64,000 bases of DNA, from the NCBI GenBank assembly GCA_030248215.1, contig JASANG010000302.1, positions 62,001-126,000 on the forward strand. The letters run 5' to 3'. How positions within the stretch are numbered: position 1 is the stretch's first letter; every line of letters starts with the position of its first letter. The position numbers were made by a program, and so were the translations under genes. Source of the stretch: Enoplolaimus lenunculus (lineage: Eukaryota; Nematoda; Enoplea; Enoplida; Thoracostomopsidae). The notes beneath the pieces are model-generated. The model saw only the letters and a program-made list of their open reading frames with translations. It had not been told where the DNA came from and ran no database searches. Below, piece after piece: positions 42,501 through 53,907 of the stretch.

Positions 42501-43223
42501 CCCAATTTTGAATAGTAGGTGCAACGACAAGCTTCAATTTTAACAATGAAAAAGAAAATTTGCATAGCTGCGTAGCCCAGTGGTTAGAACAGAAGATCGG
42601 TACCCAGGCGGTCCGGCCCCCCCCCCCGCGGGGCAATTTAGGGGGCCCAAACCCCGCGGGGCGGGGAAAACAAGCCCCCCCCCCCCGCTTATCACAGTTA
42701 CGGTATATTGCGGATCCATATGGTACTGTTTTACTTAGAATTGCTATTTCCTTGTTAGTTGTATGACAATTTGTTTAAACTTTGATTGTCAACACTAGCG
42801 GATCCAGAGGGGAGGTGCGCTCGCCCTCCCGTCAGAAATTTTTTGCGTTAAAATGGTGAGGTTACAACTTTTTCTTCTCACAAAATTTTTTTAGAAAAAC
42901 ACAATTTTTGCCGCAGAATTTTTGATGACAAAATGGTAAAGTTCCTACCTTACAATTTTTCGCCCTCAGAATATTTTTTGGTGATAAAATGTTAAGCGTA
43001 CTGCCTTACAATTTTTGCGTTTCATAACATTTGACAGCCCGCCCGCCCCCCGGCCAAAATTTTGTGGATCTGCCTCTGATTGTCAATTTATATTTATGCC
43101 TGTCATTTCAGAGTTGTCTACTTGGAACAAGAAAATTTACAGCTCAAAACGGAATGTCAAATGTTGAAGATGCAAATTGAAAAATTGACTATGATGGTAT
43201 ACGGCCAGGCAACTCAAAGATGA
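39529..43223 (+). CDS. bZIP transcription factor, PAR/CES-2-like, four exons
   Basis: A nuclear DNA-binding factor. Exons: 39529-39643 (or from acceptor 39509), 40624-41162, 41632-41726, 43112-43223. Splices are CAG|GTTTGT, TTTCAG|, AAA|GTTAGC, TTTCAG|, CAG|GTATGT and TTTCAG|. Phases agree (1/1, 0/0, 2/2) and give 286 residues from the first ATG. Exon 2 encodes a low-complexity S/G/T/N-rich segment. Exon 3 encodes the basic region: after LELK comes DDAYWERRKKNNESARRSRE, with the N-x-x-(A/S)A-x-x-SR signature, ending KEEQIAL-R. Exon 4 supplies the zipper (L at VVYLEQENLQLKTE, then MLKMQIEKL). The K-D-D-x-YW-x-R-R-x-x-NN lead and I-A-[LI]-R-x-x-[FY]-LE-x-EN join are those of PAR-bZIP/CES-2/E4BP4 proteins. 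No PAR domain is obvious. The frame stays open upstream of the ATG to the acceptor at 39508, so further 5' exons may exist. Confidence 0.88.
40429..40609. mobile_element. Family G foldback MITE, copy 2, in bZIP intron 1
   Basis: A nearly perfect foldback: ACACTGTAAAAAATGGGGAG...CTCCCCATTTTTTATAGCGT with inner pairs GAAACA/TGTTTC and ACACAAACTGAGTCAA/TTGACTCAGTTTGTGT. TA lies at both outer edges. It ends 14 bp before the exon 2 boundary, so the acceptor polypyrimidine tract abuts it. Confidence 0.9.
42319..42502. mobile_element. Family A MITE, perfect 8-bp TSD CAATTTTG, in bZIP intron 3
   Basis: GGCCCATGTTACTTTAAGGGG...CTTAAAGTAACATTGTCC flanked by CAATTTTG (42311-42318 and 42503-42510). The core is TTAGGC units around AACACATTTTTGCAAGAC. 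Confidence 0.94.
42556..42700 (+). repeat. SINE-like tRNA relic followed by a C/G homopolymer patch
   Basis: AGCTGCGTAGCCCAGTGGTTAG resembles the tRNA-like head at 1145-1240. From 42610 to 42690 it breaks into runs of 9-13 C and G with GCGGGG words, unlike anything else in this AT-rich window. This may be a low-quality or mis-assembled patch. Confidence 0.5.
42793..43076. mobile_element. Family L MITE, 10-bp TSD TGATTGTCAA, in bZIP intron 3
   Basis: Both flanks read TGATTGTCAA (42783-42792, 43077-43086). The ends CACTAGCGGATCCAGAGGGG and ...TTTGTGGATCTGCCTC form an imperfect inverted repeat around GGATCCA/GGATCTG. The interior has three loose copies of 'tttttgnnnnaaaatggtnag...ttac'. It ends 35 bp before exon 4. 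A fragment with GCGGATCCACAAATTTCTGG occurs at about 17282. Confidence 0.85.
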
Positions 43224-44600
43224 TTCCTGCAGTTTCTTTTGTTCTACGCGACACCAATGAACCATAGTACACAATAGATATTCGACTTTATTTTGTTGCT
43301 GAATCTGAACTTCATGGGTTGTTTAAAAACATTCCGAGGTCGAACGGTAAATGCGATATTAAAAAATTACAATTTCTGCTAATTATATCGGCCTGATAAA
43401 TTGGCAGACTCTAAATTTAGGGACCATGAGGATTACGCGTAATTTTACGCAAGGCTTGGGCTTACGTTTAGGCTCAAACTTATACTAGTTAGTAACCTTT
43501 GGAAATGTCTTGGCCGTTACTTGGAAAGTTTTAGTTTTTCTCAAAAGTAAACGCGATGTTCACGTATGTATTCTGAAATTTTTAGCCATATCACTACCAG
43601 ATTGGCCAACAGGCTACAGGCACGGATTACACTATAAGTTTGGCTTAATTCTAGTTTATTACATTTGCCACTGTAGTGATTTTAGGGCGATCGGGTTTGC
43701 AACGTTTTCTAAGATAAAATGTGCAAGCTTATTTGTATTTGGTTTGTGTTTGGTTTGTATTAATGTACCAACGTTTAACGTAGCAACAAAGTTTTGTTTT
43801 AGCTAAGTTGGCAGCATCCATGGCTATATGGTAGATCCCTCTATTTCTTTCTAGATCCTATTACACTAAAATCACTTCAGCGAGTTAAAAAGGTTTCAGA
43901 GATATATGGAAGCAAGTTCAACTACTGTAAGACAATGGCTTAAGATGTCATAATGGTCTTGTTTGTAATTTTATTTATTATCGATGATTGTGTGGCATAT
44001 GCCTAGATTGTGTCAATTGAGCAACTTTGTGCAATTTATATGTACAAACTTCAATTTGATAAATATTGTATTTTACAACTGTATAGATTAATAATTGCTT
44101 CGCTTGCAGATTGGTTTTTATGTTGGGTTGTGTCAAAATCTTAGCTTGTATTGTCAATTGTTTGTAGCACCCGTCATCAGATGGTGATAGGTCTTGTAGT
44201 AGTTTTCGAAAGGAATGAAAAGGTTTGAGAAATCTGTCTAGCACATTTTCGGTTTTGGCTTGACTATATTATACAATTTTGAGTTTAGCAAATGCCACAA
44301 CTGGTCATAGATGCATATTGCATTTGAGAATATGGTCATTTATTATTAGTTTTTACCAGTAGTCCGACTTTGAAAAATGCGCAAAGGTTCTAAATAGCAA
44401 AACATAACTGGACAGCTGCGTTGGGGTTCCTCATTCGCAAACAACCCACTGGGTTTAGCCCCATAGACAAATTCTGGACCGTCACAAGTATTAGAATTTT
44501 GCTTATAAGTCAAACAAACTTCAAGAATGCAAATTGTAGAATTTTTGGTATCTTTATAACGAAAACAGACACTGATTTCTACCGGAAACGGATATCCGGT
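43224..44600. other. bZIP 3' flank; no gene recognised
   Basis: AT-rich; chance frames only. No AATAAA close to the bZIP stop that I would defend. Confidence 0.5.
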
Positions 44601-44745
44601 TTTACGCCCTACTATGCAATTTCGAAGTGTGTAATTTTAGGCTTTTCTTACTCAAAATTCGATTGCATGCCCATCTTGATGATGGTACTGCTAGTTTAGT
44701 AGACAGGTATAAAGATGGAAATGTTATAGAAAGAGTAAAAGCATA

Positions 44746-44824
44746 GCCAATCTAGATTATATTATTTGCTTAGGCTTAGGAATACGCTTAATATACTGTT
44801 ACGCCCCTTAAAGTAACATTGGCT
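44746..44824. mobile_element. Family A MITE, right half
   Basis: GCTTAGGCTTAGGAATACGC, then the right block and terminus CTTAAAGTAACATTGGC. The left half is reduced to 'gccaatctagattat'. Confidence 0.72.
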
Positions 44825-45221
44825 TAAAAATTTATGGAACATGATTAGTTTTCCACGTGTCTTTCATTTGCATAAAAGTTTACTCTGTCGACGATTTTAG
44901 AATTTTTCGGTTGTATTGTGAATTTATCAGCATTATGATGGATTATGTATATTTTTGTGTGCTTTTATGTCCAAATGTGTGTAACTGCCAGCACGGGTTA
45001 ACTTACGGGTATTGTACAGCGATTTTAGTAGTATTTCCCACTACTACACACAAAATAAATTGTGTTGTATTCAGGAAATATCGTCTGAAATTTAAAACAA
45101 TCATGTCTTAATACGGACTTCAGACAAATATGCCTTGAATTCCAGACTTTTATTTCTTCAAATTTTCCAAAATATGGGTCTGAAATATTTCTAATAAATT
45201 GGTAATAGCAAGAGTCGATAA

Positions 45222-45480
45222 TAAGAGTGTGCAACTTCCAAAAATACGCGTGGCATAAAAAGTACCACCGCGCGTTGCGTTTAGCCCATACCCACCTTAT
45301 TTAGAGGTGTGGCAACTGCACACAGAACTCAGCTAAACTTAATTCAAGAATATAAAACCGGACAAGGTTTGCATTGTGTATCAGCACAGTATTTGCCTGC
45401 GTTCAAGGTTTCAACACCCCCCCCCCAAATGAGGGGGGTAGGCCAAAAACGCAACGCGTGCTGAGTACATTCTTTAATAA
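45222..45480. mobile_element. Family C MITE in duplication copy 1, right end lost
   Basis: Starts TAAGAGTGTGCAACTTCC and has the inner pair CCACCGCGCGTTGCGTTTAG / CAAAAACGCAACGCGTGC. It lacks the AGTTGCACACTCTT right terminus. Confidence 0.8.
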
Positions 45481-46231
45481 GATATTTATGTTGTAACCAT
45501 TTCAGACACAAATTTTTGAACCATTTAACGCTATTACTGTATAAACTATAAGATATTTATATCTTGAAAATTTAAGAAAGTAGAAGTCTTGAAATTTCAA
45601 GCCAATTTATTTTGTGTGTACTGGTTTATATTTCTGTTCATTTTTGCTATGCAAACTTTTCTTAATAAATATTCGATTATAAACTCGATAACAAACGCTT
45701 TAAAGATAATCTGTAAACAACGTGAGTGCAAGTACGTTTTTTTCTTCACAGGTTTTGCATGGTTCTGGTTAGGTGTAATCTGCCATATCAGGTATACATT
45801 GACCAACACCATCCAAGAAACATGCCAAAAATACATTAACCGACTTTCCTTAAAAATGCCGCAAGTCTAAGTGTCGATTTAGGTGCGATAAAAATTGCAC
45901 GTCCTTCTACATCTTGCATGCTAAGTTAACTTTGAAATTGTCTTTCCAGGTCTCAAAACTGACCTGTGATGCATCCTTTATAGCGAAGTTGAAAATTTAT
46001 AAGATTCAATTTAAAAATTGAACCACACACACTGATACGCTGGTAACCTTCGAGCTGAACCCAAACAAATTAATGCAAGCAGGAGTGCTGTATTTATACG
46101 CATTCCTGGCGAATTTTTCTGTTTTACGGTCAGTCACAAACTTTAGGCAGGTGGCTAAAAAGATCATCCGTTTGAATCAATGCAGGTATGCTTCGCCTAT
46201 TCTCAGCCCTAACTGAAAGTATCTTTTATCA

Positions 46232-47422
46232 TCATTTTGTTGAATAAAAGTATGAGATTAAAGTTTCAGTAAGAAGCGCTGATATTAACGGACAGGCTAC
46301 GACGTATGACGCACTCAGTGTCCAAGCATTTTCATGAAACCTAATTCCACCTGGGCGGCCAACATTCCTGTGTTGATTTGCAAAACTGCTGCGCTTTCCA
46401 GATCCAAAATAGAATCGCGAATAAAGTTCTTGATAGATTCCGGAAGAACACGCTGTTTCTAACCTTGCGTTAAACGAATGTTTGACATTTTTCGCCAAAA
46501 ATGGGGATACCATAGCTGATTTATGTTGCGCTTTTGCAACAGGTTCAGTCAAAATGACAAATTCCTCGTGCTCATTAAACGGGTTTTCGCTGTTAACATA
46601 GGCTTTTCGCATTGTATAATGGACAGTTCGCGACTCAACGCTGACTGCCCATTTATCAGTAGCAACGTATTTAGGAACGTTTAGTATTCCGTTAATTTTT
46701 GTTGCGTTACGGTAAATTTTCAACGTTGATGCGTAATTGTTATGTTGGTCCACACTGAGTGCAGTTACCCGTTTAAATAAACCGCCGTCGAAAAATGCCG
46801 CGTGGAACGCAAAATGAAATTGGCCTCGTTTTACAGCGTTGACCGTTTCACTTAAACTATGAAATGGTAAATGATACGTTTTAAAGCGCTGTTCAAGTAA
46901 TGCATTTGCAAACAACATAATTATAAATCCGTCCACAGCTTTACACGCTATTTGAACCAGATTCAACCGGACGCGATATCTTAAAACGTGAATTACTGTT
47001 AAAATTAATTGATTTGCAAAAAATGCCAACCAGGTGTACATTCCGAAAACTCTCCACCAACGTAATTTGTCATCACTGCTTGAGGCTTTTTTGTTGAACA
47101 TGATTGTAAGAGGTTCTTCGTAACACAACGTTGTTCCCAACATTGGAACCCCTGATTGGTGACGTTGCAAGTTGACCGACATAAATGGCGGAGTTGCGTC
47201 GCTTCGATTCAGTAGTAAATCAGACACCAAACCGATCCATGTTCCGTTGATAAACGCTCCGTAGCTCTTACCAGTGGCGTTGTTAGGCGGTAGAAATTTG
47301 CACTGAAAACTTTCAAGAGGAGGCGAGCATATGAATTGTCGAACAAAAAACCATAAAAAACTGGAATGAAAATACTTCAATTCAACAATCTGAAAGCGTA
47401 AAATAGGAACGTTTGACACCAT
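46232..47422 (-). CDS. Ionotropic-receptor-like protein, copy 1 (396 aa)
   Basis: A membrane protein of the iGluR/IR superfamily. The uninterrupted frame encodes a ligand-binding S1-like part (GAFINGTWIGLVSDLLLN, then YEEPLTIMF), TM1 (about residues 125-148, YTWLAFFANQLILTVIHVL), and a segment matching TM3 and its exit (GFIIMLFANALLEQRF, then LPFHSLSETV). S2 (about 190-350) and a C-terminal TM4 (about 366-390, ending SALLTETLISYF) follow. No clear pore-loop TM2 is visible between TM1 and TM3, as in divergent chemosensory IRs. The order S1-TM1-TM3-S2-TM4 and the lack of an amino-terminal domain fit the nematode and arthropod IR type. No signal peptide is seen, so a short 5' exon upstream is possible. 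Ligand unknown. About 93% identical to the copy at 61163-62368. Confidence 0.8.
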   Translation of the reverse strand: MVSNVPILRFQIVELKYFHSSFLWFFVRQFICSPPLESFQCKFLPPNNATGKSYGAFINGTWIGLVSDLLLNRSDATPPFMSVNLQRHQSGVPMLGTTLCYEEPLTIMFNKKASSSDDKLRWWRVFGMYTWLAFFANQLILTVIHVLRYRVRLNLVQIACKAVDGFIIMLFANALLEQRFKTYHLPFHSLSETVNAVKRGQFHFAFHAAFFDGGLFKRVTALSVDQHNNYASTLKIYRNATKINGILNVPKYVATDKWAVSVESRTVHYTMRKAYVNSENPFNEHEEFVILTEPVAKAQHKSAMVSPFLAKNVKHSFNARLETACSSGIYQELYSRFYFGSGKRSSFANQHRNVGRPGGIRFHENAWTLSASYVVACPLISALLTETLISYFYSTK

Positions 47423-47476
47423 TTTAGGCCAGAAGCGTTTGCACGTATATTGAAATACTGAACCAAGACTAACCGC

Positions 47477-48686
47477 CGCAAATTTCAGAAATCTTTTACA
47501 GAAATATCGGGTTTTATGTTATTTTGATGCTCAAAATTAGTCATTTATATAAATCACGTAAATGTTTTGCAATTATGCTGAAATTGACCGATATAAAATA
47601 AAAATTATGAAATTCATCCAAAATTTTACAAATTTCAGTGCATCCATCCGTTACTTCTTTTTTTACAAGTTTACAAAACCTGGTGAACGATTGCATACCT
47701 CAATTATGTTGGCAGTAAAATAAAACACCTTTGAGTCCATATTCATTTTCCGTTTTCATTTTATGTTCTCGATATTTTGACGATTATCTGGTTCCGTTAT
47801 TTTTACTATTCGCTTTTACACCACGGTTCAAAGTAAACAATGCTAATTTCCAAACTTCAAAGTTACATGACTTTAAATGTATAATATATGTTGCTTACTA
47901 TTAATATGGCAAAAAAGCGAAAAGGCGATGATAAGTTTAGACACCAAGCATTGTGCAGAGGAAACGTTGGTTGCCAAACAAAAACCAAAACGTTACGCGC
48001 TGTGAACAGTTTCCGAATGTAGTTAATCAACGCTAAGTAACGGGTTTTTTGTATGAAAACCTAAGCCTGCCCAGCAAATATCATACAACAGATATTTGAT
48101 ATATTTTCGGTTGCTGCGGCACAGAAAATCATATGGACTCTAAACAACCCGGATACTGATCAATACGGAGAGCAACTGTTTACAGAACGGTTGGACAGCG
48201 TAAAAAACCAGCAGAAAAAAACTGTTTTTGCCGGTTTTCTATTGAAGTGGTAGGGAAAACGAAACACTTGAACAAAACGTTTTATACATTTTAGTCTTAG
48301 TAAATAACATGTGCAAACATCGACAAAATGTTCCGAAAAACTGTAAGAAGTTGTATTTTTTCGAGCGTTCCATCCAGAACGAGTTTCGCTTGCAAAAACA
48401 ATGTTGGGCATCGGATATTTTTTCATATTCGGATAGCCGGCTATTTTTGCACGATATTTATATTGTATTTGGATATCCGTTTATTCGTAATGAAATTTTC
48501 TATTTCGGATATCCGAAACGTTTTCTATTTTTGGGTCTCCTAATCTTAATTGTCGTTTCTTCAGCACTTGTTTTAGCTGGTTGCTCTTAATGAAGTACAC
48601 TTACTCGCAAAGGTTATTGTTATGATTGTAAAACAATCAATTCTTAAATCAGTACTTTATATGTAACTGCCTCAATAGTGCGCTTA
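47477..48686. other. No gene; GGATATCCG-rich patch
   Basis: Between about 48050 and 48520 the words GATATTTG, CGGATATTTT, GGATATCCG and TCGGATATCCGAAA recur in both orientations, suggesting a decayed foldback element. Nothing coding is recognised. Confidence 0.5.
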
Positions 48687-48694
48687 GAAGATTG

Positions 48695-48900
48695 GGCCAA
48701 TGTAAAAAATGGGCAGAACACTATTATACGCATATTCCTAAGCCTAAGCGTAAGCCTAAACCTAAGCGTAAGAATGAGCATATTCCTTAGCCTAAGCTTT
48801 AACCTAAGCCTAATCAAAGCAAAACAATTAGTCTAAAGCTTAAGATTACTCAATTCCAGTTCCACAGGAAATATCTCCGCCTCTGATCTTTACATGGGCC
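48695..48900. mobile_element. Family B MITE, perfect 8-bp TSD GAAGATTG, copy 10
   Basis: GGCCAATGTAAAAAATGGGC...CTGATCTTTACATGGGCC flanked by GAAGATTG (48687-48694 and 48901-48908). It proves that family B, like family A, makes 8-bp duplications. Confidence 0.94.
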
Positions 48901-48908
48901 GAAGATTG

Positions 48909-50300
48909 GTACGGACTCATAAATACTTGCGTTGGCTTTGGGGTTGTTTCCACCCCTGTATGCTCCGGCAATGTATTGAAATAGGTTTAATCGTACAAAC
49001 ATCAGCCATTTTACTTTCAGATATTACATGCTTTCTCACTAGACCGCAACAGGTTAAGCTTAAATGTTAGTTTAGGCTGTGGCCTGAACTGTATTTTACA
49101 CATGTTTACTACGCTAAGGATGCTTAAATTTAGATATAGGTATGTCTTGGTTGTTACATTGCTAAACGTTACATTGGTCCTAATTTTCATAACCCGCTTT
49201 AGTAATAATATATCGGAACATAATATCGATTTGGCTCCTCATAACCTTCCCTGATAATGTCAATGAAATTCTATTTTTTACACGTAGTACTGGGTACACG
49301 ATGCACTGAGTTAAACTGCTGGGATTTTGAGATATAGTCAATGGTAGGTAGGATTGTGGGATTTCAAGATATGGTTGAAGGTAGGATTTTGGAGTTTCGG
49401 AATGTGGTCGCACGTAGTATTTTGACTTTGAGATATGGCACGACCAAGGCAACAAATCGTGAGAGCCTCCGTGTTGATCAGTGGACCCCCATACAATCAA
49501 ACTTAGACCCCTTGTGATCTTTCCGGCCACCTTTACCGACACCCCATAGTTCTCCATATCACCGCCCCTGGCCAGAGTTCATCAGTTAAAAAACCTAAGG
49601 CTAACTAGTACCGTTTTTCGAAAAACAAACGGAAAACCCCGTTTTTCAGGACGATTTAATTTTTCCGGAAAAAACCAACCCTGCTGATAGCTTAAAACCG
49701 CCGCTTCATTTCTGAAAAATTCAAATTTCAAACTCTAGTATCACACGATATTCGACAGGACAATTTGGGTATGTTACATCAAGTATTGAGACATTTGAAA
49801 TTATATCATATGATATTCGCAGACAATACCTGGAATATCTTATGATATTCAAGACCAAAAGGTGACTTACGCATCGTATCAGCAGAGAAATACGAATTAT
49901 TAGATATGATATGGGGTCTATAAGCAGGCAAACAAATATTTTTAAATAGTTATCCAACAGCACATGAGTTTCTTATTGCTAAATTGAACTCGAGGAATAT
50001 TTCATCTACTTTGAAATAAACTGTTCTTGGAATCTCTAGAATTCAGTAAATAACTTCTAGTACGCAGGGTGTAAATGAATAGTAAAAATAACGGAAACGA
50101 ATGGAAACGGATACTGATTAAATCATCGAATATGGACAACGGATATTTAAGTGTAAAAGATTTAAACATGTATTACTTGATAAAAAAAATTGAAGTATAT
50201 ATACAAATATTCACTCGACCAAGTAAACATTTACAAAAAAATAGCAAATTTAGCCAATATTTTGAAAAATTGCAGTAGAATTTGAGTATTTATATTACAA
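48909..50300. other. No gene; degenerate ~35-bp tandem repeats at 49317-49440
   Basis: 'gggattttgagatatagtca', 'gggatttcaagatatggttg', 'tggagtttcggaatgtggtc' and 'ttgactttgagatatggcac' are successive diverged units. Near 49600-49690 a stretch with 'ccgtttttcgaaaaac' looks like a transposon relic. The rest is AT-rich. Confidence 0.5.
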
Positions 50301-50441
50301 GTGCAATTTTGGGCTTTTCTTACTCTAAATTCGATCGCATGACCATCTTGGCGAATCATCTGTTTGAGATGGTACTGCTAGTTTAGTGGCAAGGTATTAA
50401 ATGATGGGTATTTTATCGCAAGAGCAAAAGCATAGCCCTAT

Positions 50442-50955
50442 TTGAAAATTTTATGGGACAAATGGGACAGCGGGACAGGTGGGACAGTTGGGATAGATGG
50501 GACAGTTGGAACAGATGGGACAGTTGGGACAGATGGGACAGATGAAACAATTGGGACAGATGGGACAGATGAGACTGTTGGACGGATGGGACAGTTGGGA
50601 CAGATGGGACAGTTGGGACATATGGGACAAACGGGACCGTTGGGACAGATGAGACAATTGGGACATATGCGACAGATGGGGCAGTTGGACAGATGGGACA
50701 GTTGAGACAGATGGGACAGTTGGGACAGTTGGGGCAGATGGGACAGTTGGGACAGATGGGACAGTTGGGACAGATGGGACAAACGGGACAGTTGGGACAA
50801 ACGGGACAGCTGGGACAGATGGGACAGTTTGGACACTTGGGACAGATGGGCCAGTTCGGACAAACGGGACCGATGGAACAGATGGGTCAGATGGGACAGT
50901 TGGGACAGATGGGACAGTTGGGACAGATGGGACAGATGGGATAGATGGGATATTT
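50442..50955 (+). repeat. Minisatellite, 9-bp units GGGACAGTT/GGGACAGAT
   Basis: More than 50 units of 9 bp. Most are GGGACAGAT or GGGACAGTT, with variants GGGACAAAC and GGGGCAG. Both strands stay open in most frames, which gives long spurious frames (SQLSHLSQL). The same unit on the other strand forms the 58950-61060 array. Copy 1 of the duplication has no array, only 'atgatggattatg', at this place. Confidence 0.95.
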
Positions 50956-52392
50956 TTGTGTGCTTTTATGTCTAATGTGTGTAACTGGCAGCACGGGTTA
51001 ACTTTACGGGTATTGTACAGCGATTTTATTAGTATTTCCCACCACTACACACAAGATAAATTGTCTTGTATTCAAGAAATATTGTATGAAATTTAAAACA
51101 ATCATGTCTTAATATGGACTCCATACAAATATGCCTTGAATTCCAGACTTTTATTTCTTAAAATTTTCAGAAATATGGGTCTGAAGTTTTTTGAGCTTAA
51201 ATGTCTTAAGTTAAAGGCTTTGTTAAATGAACGATTAAGACACATATTTCTGAAATATAAGATATATGTGTCTGAAGTAAACGACAAAGATGTACCAGAG
51301 AAACCGACTCCAAAATTGGGGGCTAAACCTCAACCAAATACCCTACTTTTACATCCTAAGATATATCCAATACGTAAACTTAGGTTGGGGGAGCCTGAGT
51401 TCAGCCTGAAATATCTTTGAAATTCGATTATTTATATACATTCTCCGGGATATAAGCGGAGCAACATTTTACATACATAAATATCAGAAAATTAACTCTT
51501 AAATTAATAAGACAGCTATTTCATGAAAGGAAGAAATTCGCGTCTTATAAATTGGTAATAGCAAGAGTGTATAATGACAAGAGTGTGCAACTCTTGGAGT
51601 CCCACATGCTACAAAATGTGCCACCGGGCGTTGCGTTTTCGGCCGACCCCTCTTGTTTAGAAGGGAGTCGCTGTCACATGCAATAACCCTAAATTAATCT
51701 ATAAGAGGAGCATGTTTGACGCCGCAGATATAAAGTGTCATGTTTCGCACCGGTTGTATCCCCATCTAAATAAAAGAAAGGTGTACGGCAAAAACGCAAC
51801 GCGTGCCGGGTACATTGTTTTTCAAGACAAGAAGTTTATTTGGACCGAAAGCATGACAAAATATACATTTAGTATCAGGGCCGGATTAAGGTGGTGGGAG
51901 GCCCGGGGCCCATATGTCTGACAGGCACTATGACACATTTTAATGAAAGAAATTCTGCAAGACGTACAAAAAATTTACGGCCCAGGGACTTTCCTAGATT
52001 TGAGCTTGGAAAAGTCATTTATAATTCCATCGAAATCCAATTCACGCTCAATATCTAATTCGATGCTCATGATAACAAGATTTACAAGTCTATTTTGCTT
52101 CATGGATGTTCTCAGCCGATTTCAATTAATTTGAGTTTTGAGAAAGAACGCTCGCCGCTGCAATTTGAGACCATCAAAATAAGATAAATCCGTAGAGCCA
52201 TCTCAACGTTCGGAAAAGTATCCTGTACACCCTTGTCCATGATCATTCTATATAGAAAAAGTTCTATGCTAATATCTTCTGGTTCCTCGTCTGAAAAGAT
52301 GTTGCTGAATACAGCGAACTGTTCCAATTCGTCAGTAAATGATACGTCAAGGTCCTCTGGGTAAGTTTTGACCAGATGTGTTGCTGCAGCAT

Positions 52393-52643
52393 GCACACAA
52401 AAAAGTATTTCTGAATTTATTCACAAAAGTGTTTTCTGTGGCAAATCTGAAAAGTTTTGCTGATATTTAAGACAATTTTTCTTAAAATAACTGGAAAACG
52501 TTTATTTTCAGACTTTATTTCAAAACGTTTTTTGAAAACATTTCTGTTATAACAGAAATACTTTTCAAGTGCACCTTGCTAATCATATTTCTCAAATGTA
52601 AGAAATTTTTTCTTAAATATCAGAAATAGTATTTTGAGTGTGG
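52393..52643 (+). mobile_element. Family E MITE in hAT C-terminal region, copy 2
   Basis: CACACAAAAAAGTATTTCTG...TATTTTGAGTGTG. It interrupts the transposase between codons for EMSPDA and HAAATHLVK. The interior has CTGTTATAACAG and TTTCTTAAAATAACTGG. Confidence 0.88.
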
Positions 52644-53511
52644 TGTGCATCCGGAGACATTTCTTTCAGGTTTCGGAAGAAACTAAATCGGCTTGATAAT
52701 TGTTCGTATGCCTACAAGCGGTGATTGAGAGAGGAGACAAATTGGTCAATGATAGGCAGAAAACTTTCTGTTCTGTATTTTTCAGAAATACTACGCTGGG
52801 TTGCTTCTCCATGACCATAGTCTAATGGAATCAAGCGAACGTTGCGGCGGTGTAACCTAGTTTTTGGCTTCAGTCAGTTGTATTGCTTGTTTTTCATAAT
52901 CTTCGAAAACATCCCTTTTTGACGCTACATAATCCTTTAAGCTTGTCAGCAATGTCACAGCTGTATTTAAGTCCAGTTTTGAATACTGCAGATTCTTGTT
53001 GGTAGCATCAGTTCTCTGCAGAATATCATTCCAAAAGAGAGCGAAAATACCCGTTTCCAGTTGATGCATCTCTTTGAACAGCCCTTCTGCTTCACAGCGT
53101 ACTCACCCCTTTTTCTTCGACATTACCGGCAATTTGGTCCAACACATCCTTAATCCGCGGATAATCGTGCATGAGAGCCTTTGTCGCGTCAACTCTGCAG
53201 GACCAGCGTGTCGTTGTCACACGTTTGAGGCTCAACGACGAATTGTCATCCTTTAAAGCATCGGTCAAAAGTTGATGTCGATGAGTTGAAGTTGAGAAAA
53301 AGACGAAAACGTGTTCAAGGCAGTCAAAGAAACGAACAGTACTTGAGCAGCTTTCTGCATAATTTTTTGCAACCAAATTTAGAGAATGAGCTGTACAAGG
53401 AATCCAGAATGCAAGACCGTTCTGTTCTTTTACCTTTGCTTGTAAACCATTATATTTGCCGCTCATTGCAAATGCATTATCGTAGCGTTGGCCACGGCAG
53501 TTTTTCAAGTC

Positions 53512-53761
53512 TACACTCGAAATAATATTTCCGATATTTAAGAAAAAATTTCTTACATTTGAGAAATATGATTAGCAAGGTGCACTTGAAAAGTGTTTCT
53601 GTTATAACAGAAATGTATACAAAAAACATTTTAAAATAAAGTCTGAAAATAAACGTTTTCCAGTTATTTTAAGAAAAATTGTCTTAAATATCAGCAAAAC
53701 TTTTCAGATTTGCCACTGGAAACACTTTTCTGAATAAATTCAGAAATACTTTTTTGTGTGT
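53512..53761 (-). mobile_element. Family E MITE, copy 3
   Basis: Reverse orientation: CTACACTCGAAATAATATTT...CTTTTTTGTGTGT. First unit of the tandem duplication. Confidence 0.88.
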
Positions 53762-53907
53762 AAGTTGTGAATCTCCAAAAATTCCGCCAAAGACTTGAAC
53801 ATTTGTTGAGCGACATGACTCCTGTTTGCCATAAACATAACGAAGCGCTCCACTGGATCATTGCTTTCCATGTACCGCAGTACAAATGTCAGGCAGTTTT
53901 TCAAGTC

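Larger units (their letters stand above)
44600..47476. repeat. Segmental duplication, copy 1 (compact)
   Basis: Collinear with pieces of 50300-62424: the 'cttttcttactcaaaattcga' block, 'tgtgtgcttttatgt...cagcacgggttaact', a family C MITE, 'tattttgtgtgtactggttt', and the whole receptor gene with its upstream 'ttcagtatttcaatata'. Similarity stops at 47476/62424, where the flanks diverge at once. Copy 1 carries a truncated family A element (44746-44824), and copy 2 has a minisatellite near that position. Confidence 0.85.

Noticed and set aside
50438-50944. Frames of 70-141 codons reading SQLSHL or GQMGQL, and similar frames of up to 272 codons at 60348-61166
   Set aside because: Both strands and several frames stay open because the 9-bp minisatellite unit has no stop in those frames. 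No start context, no splice logic, no conserved domain.
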